DNA of 64,000 bases from Bacilli bacterium (lineage in GTDB: Bacteria > Bacillota_I > Bacilli_A > RF39 > UBA660). Each line of letters begins with the position of its first letter. The stretch's first letter is position 1. The notes below the pieces were generated by a model that saw only the letters and a list, made by a program, of their open reading frames with translations, was not told the DNA's origin and did not search any database. Below, piece by piece: positions 62,257 through 64,000 of this stretch. The stretch spans positions 17,105-81,104 of the forward strand of contig JAFQQQ010000005.1 of assembly GCA_017410525.1 (NCBI GenBank), given 5' to 3'. A program made the position numbers and the translations under genes.

Positions 62257-63936
62257 CTAATTATAAACTATCATATCTTCAAAGATTTCTTCTATTTCAT
62301 TTGTAGTTGAAATAGAAACCTCTTCTTTTTTATCGTATATTTCTTTTAACGACATTGTTTCTTCTTTATATTCATAAGCACCAGTTTTTGATTTCATATG
62401 CTTATTGAATTCCATTTTTATTGATTCCCATTCTTCTTCTAATACAGCAATAGGCTTTAAATTTTGATTAAACACCTTTTTAAAAATATTTTCTATTTCA
62501 ATAAGGGAAAGGTTAAAACATTCTTCTAAATTTTTATTTTTATACATAAATAATAAATTTAGAGAACCTTTAGCTTTTAAATCTCCATCGAGTATTAAAG
62601 AAACTATAGAACTATAATCAGGATCCATTAAAAGTTCTTTAATATTATCAAGTTCTTTTTTAAATGTTACAAAATCTTGTTTATTAAATTTTGATAATGT
62701 ATTATTAATTCTTATTTGTTTTAAATTTTCTATATTTTCTTTTATTTTTTCATTTGTTTCTTTTTTTTCTACTTTGGTTTCAGTAACTATTTTTTTCTTT
62801 TCTTCAAATATAGGTAATTCTTTTTGTTTATTATTTATTTGGTTTTGAACAATTATTTTTTCTTTCTTTAATTCTATTATTTTTATTATTGAAAGTTCAA
62901 ATATCAACTTAACATTATTAGTCTGTTTGCTAGATTTTATAGCATCCAATAATATTTCTATAGACTTATATATTTGTTCTTCGGTTATTAAATTACAAAT
63001 ATTAGAATATAATTGTTTTAGGTCTTCGCTATCAAAATAACTAGAACTATTACAATATATTAAAGTATTCTTTAAAAATTCTATTATCGTTTCTATTATT
63101 TTTGTTAAGTTTTTACCATCTTCATCATATTTAGTTATTAAATCAAAGATTTCACTCAATTTATTATCGAATATTAAATTTAATAAATCACTTATCTCTT
63201 TTTGCGTTATTGTTCCATACACATCATTTACATCATTTATTGTTATTGTAGAAGTTGTATAAGCAGTTAATTGATCTAGTAAGCTTACTGAATCTCTCAT
63301 TCCACCATCCGATAGTTTACCTATTAATTCTATTGCTTCTTCCTCAATATTTATATTTTCTTTTTTACAAATATAATTTAATCTAGTTTTTATATCTGTT
63401 ACACTTATTTTTTTAAAATCAAATCTTTGACATCTAGATAGTATTGTCGTTGGGATTTTGTGGGGTTCTGTTGTTGCAAGTATAAAAATTATATGTTTTG
63501 GAGGTTCTTCTAATGTCTTAAGCAAAGCATTAAAAGCAGCTGTTGTAAGCATATGAACTTCATCTATTATATAAACTTTATATTTTCCAAAAGAAGGAAC
63601 TAGACTTACTTTATCTCTTAATTCTCTTATTTCATCTACTCCATTATTTGATGCAGCATCTATTTCAATTATATCTGTATTTTGTTTATTATTTATTTGT
63701 GTACAACTTACACATTCATTACAAGGTGTTATATTATCTAATGATTCACAATTAACTATTTTAGCTAATATCTTAGCAATACTTGTTTTGCCAGTACCTC
63801 TAGGGCCAGTAAATAGATAAGCATGACTTATTTTATCATTAATAATACTATTTGTTAGAGTCTGTTTTATTACCTTTTGACCAACTACATCTTCAAATGA
63901 TTTTGGCCTATATTTTCTATAAAGTGCTTGGTACAT
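62257..63936 (-). CDS. dnaX: DNA polymerase III gamma/tau subunit DnaX
   Basis: 559 residues. ALYRKYRPKSFEDVVGQ, Walker A TGPRGTGKTS, zinc Cys (CNECVSC), YIIDEVHMLTTAAFNALLKTLEEPP and LSRCQRFDFKK are complete, then a Lys/Glu-rich linker and a tau-type C-terminal domain. It is the motor of the clamp loader. GAGGTG before the ATG at 63936. No clear slippage site for a gamma form was looked for in depth. Confidence 0.97.
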   Translation of the reverse strand: MYQALYRKYRPKSFEDVVGQKVIKQTLTNSIINDKISHAYLFTGPRGTGKTSIAKILAKIVNCESLDNITPCNECVSCTQINNKQNTDIIEIDAASNNGVDEIRELRDKVSLVPSFGKYKVYIIDEVHMLTTAAFNALLKTLEEPPKHIIFILATTEPHKIPTTILSRCQRFDFKKISVTDIKTRLNYICKKENINIEEEAIELIGKLSDGGMRDSVSLLDQLTAYTTSTITINDVNDVYGTITQKEISDLLNLIFDNKLSEIFDLITKYDEDGKNLTKIIETIIEFLKNTLIYCNSSSYFDSEDLKQLYSNICNLITEEQIYKSIEILLDAIKSSKQTNNVKLIFELSIIKIIELKKEKIIVQNQINNKQKELPIFEEKKKIVTETKVEKKETNEKIKENIENLKQIRINNTLSKFNKQDFVTFKKELDNIKELLMDPDYSSIVSLILDGDLKAKGSLNLLFMYKNKNLEECFNLSLIEIENIFKKVFNQNLKPIAVLEEEWESIKMEFNKHMKSKTGAYEYKEETMSLKEIYDKKEEVSISTTNEIEEIFEDMIVYN

Positions 63937-64000
63937 TACATCACCTCAAATCTACTAATATTATACACTTTTAATAACAAAAAAAAAAGACGTTATCTTC
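63937..64000 (-). promoter_or_regulatory. dnaX upstream region with -10 element and tail of an upstream terminator
   Basis: On the minus strand, TATAAT (63963-63958) lies 20 bases before the dnaX ribosome site, and a run of ten T follows GAAGATAACGTC at the window edge. The T run looks like the end of an upstream terminator; in Bacillus the scr (SRP RNA) gene sits there. Only the tail is visible. Confidence 0.4.

Noticed and set aside
63937..64000. SRP RNA gene upstream of dnaX
   Set aside because: Only a T run and a few bases at the window edge are visible; the RNA itself would lie outside.
1..64000. CRISPR arrays, rRNA genes, transposases
   Set aside because: No regularly spaced repeats, no rRNA signature sequence and no DDE or tyrosine/serine recombinase product were seen among the frames.

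Overview
The window is a very AT-rich, densely packed piece of a low-GC Gram-positive chromosome. It uses the standard code: TGA serves as stop in several intact genes and Trp is TGG. Spore genes (spoIID, spoIIQ, spoIIID, spoVT, bofA, cotJB, cotJC), mbl, T-box control, sortase and SpaA-type surface proteins, and the dnaX-recR-bofA-holB-ricT-rsmI-pth-mfd-spoVT-metG-tatD-yabE-like-ksgA gene order all point to class Bacilli. The extreme AT content, xfp phosphoketolase and solitary prepilin-like protein suggest an uncultured gut lineage of the RF39 type. That placement is inference, not measured.

Layout. 1-9.2 kb is the accessory-looking end: a ParA/ParB pair of the plasmid/ICE type, a Ca2+-ATPase gene cut off at its PEGL motif, a lysozyme-like cell-wall enzyme, a short UvrD-type helicase, a ClpX-like unfoldase with a small partner, and a three-gene surface operon (thioester/SpaA surface protein, sortase, membrane protein). 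9.2-19.4 kb holds metabolic genes (RluA-type synthase, Met-gamma-lyase-like enzyme, SDR, phosphoesterase, prepilin-like protein, phosphoketolase, thioredoxin system, LysM lipoprotein). 19.5-22.9 kb has the CotJ spore-coat genes, tRNA-His and a small island (uracil-DNA glycosylase, MazF/PemK-like toxin, candidate small RNA) bounded by a repeat of the tRNA 3' end plus its terminator. 22.9-28.1 kb is the sporulation/cell-shape block mbl-spoIIID-spoIIQ-spoIID-ywzB-like plus rpiB and a lipid-flippase-like exporter.

28-64 kb is mostly ori-proximal core genes on the minus strand: ftsH, tilS, rlmH, walJ, an M23 peptidase, dnaB, rplI, a shortened GdpP, whiA, glmR, ksgA, a 3D-domain protein, tatD, metG, dut, spoVT, mfd, pth, rsmI, a tRNA1-type methyltransferase, ricT, holB, bofA, recR, ebfC and dnaX. 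Two plus-strand insertions break this: alr / D-aspartate-ligase-like ATP-grasp / asparagine synthase (33.3-37.6 kb), which together could build and amidate a D-Asp peptidoglycan cross-bridge, and a transglutaminase-like gene (51.2-52.6 kb).

Most transcription units end in clear intrinsic terminators, often overlapping the last codons. A T-box riboswitch with its own strong promoter controls dut-metG. Points most worth following: the cross-bridge operon, the tRNA-His-flanked island with its small RNA, the ClpX-like protein that keeps an IGF-type ClpP-docking tripeptide, the sortase/thioester pair with altered key residues, and a CotJA-CotJB fusion. No rRNA, CRISPR array or transposase was seen.
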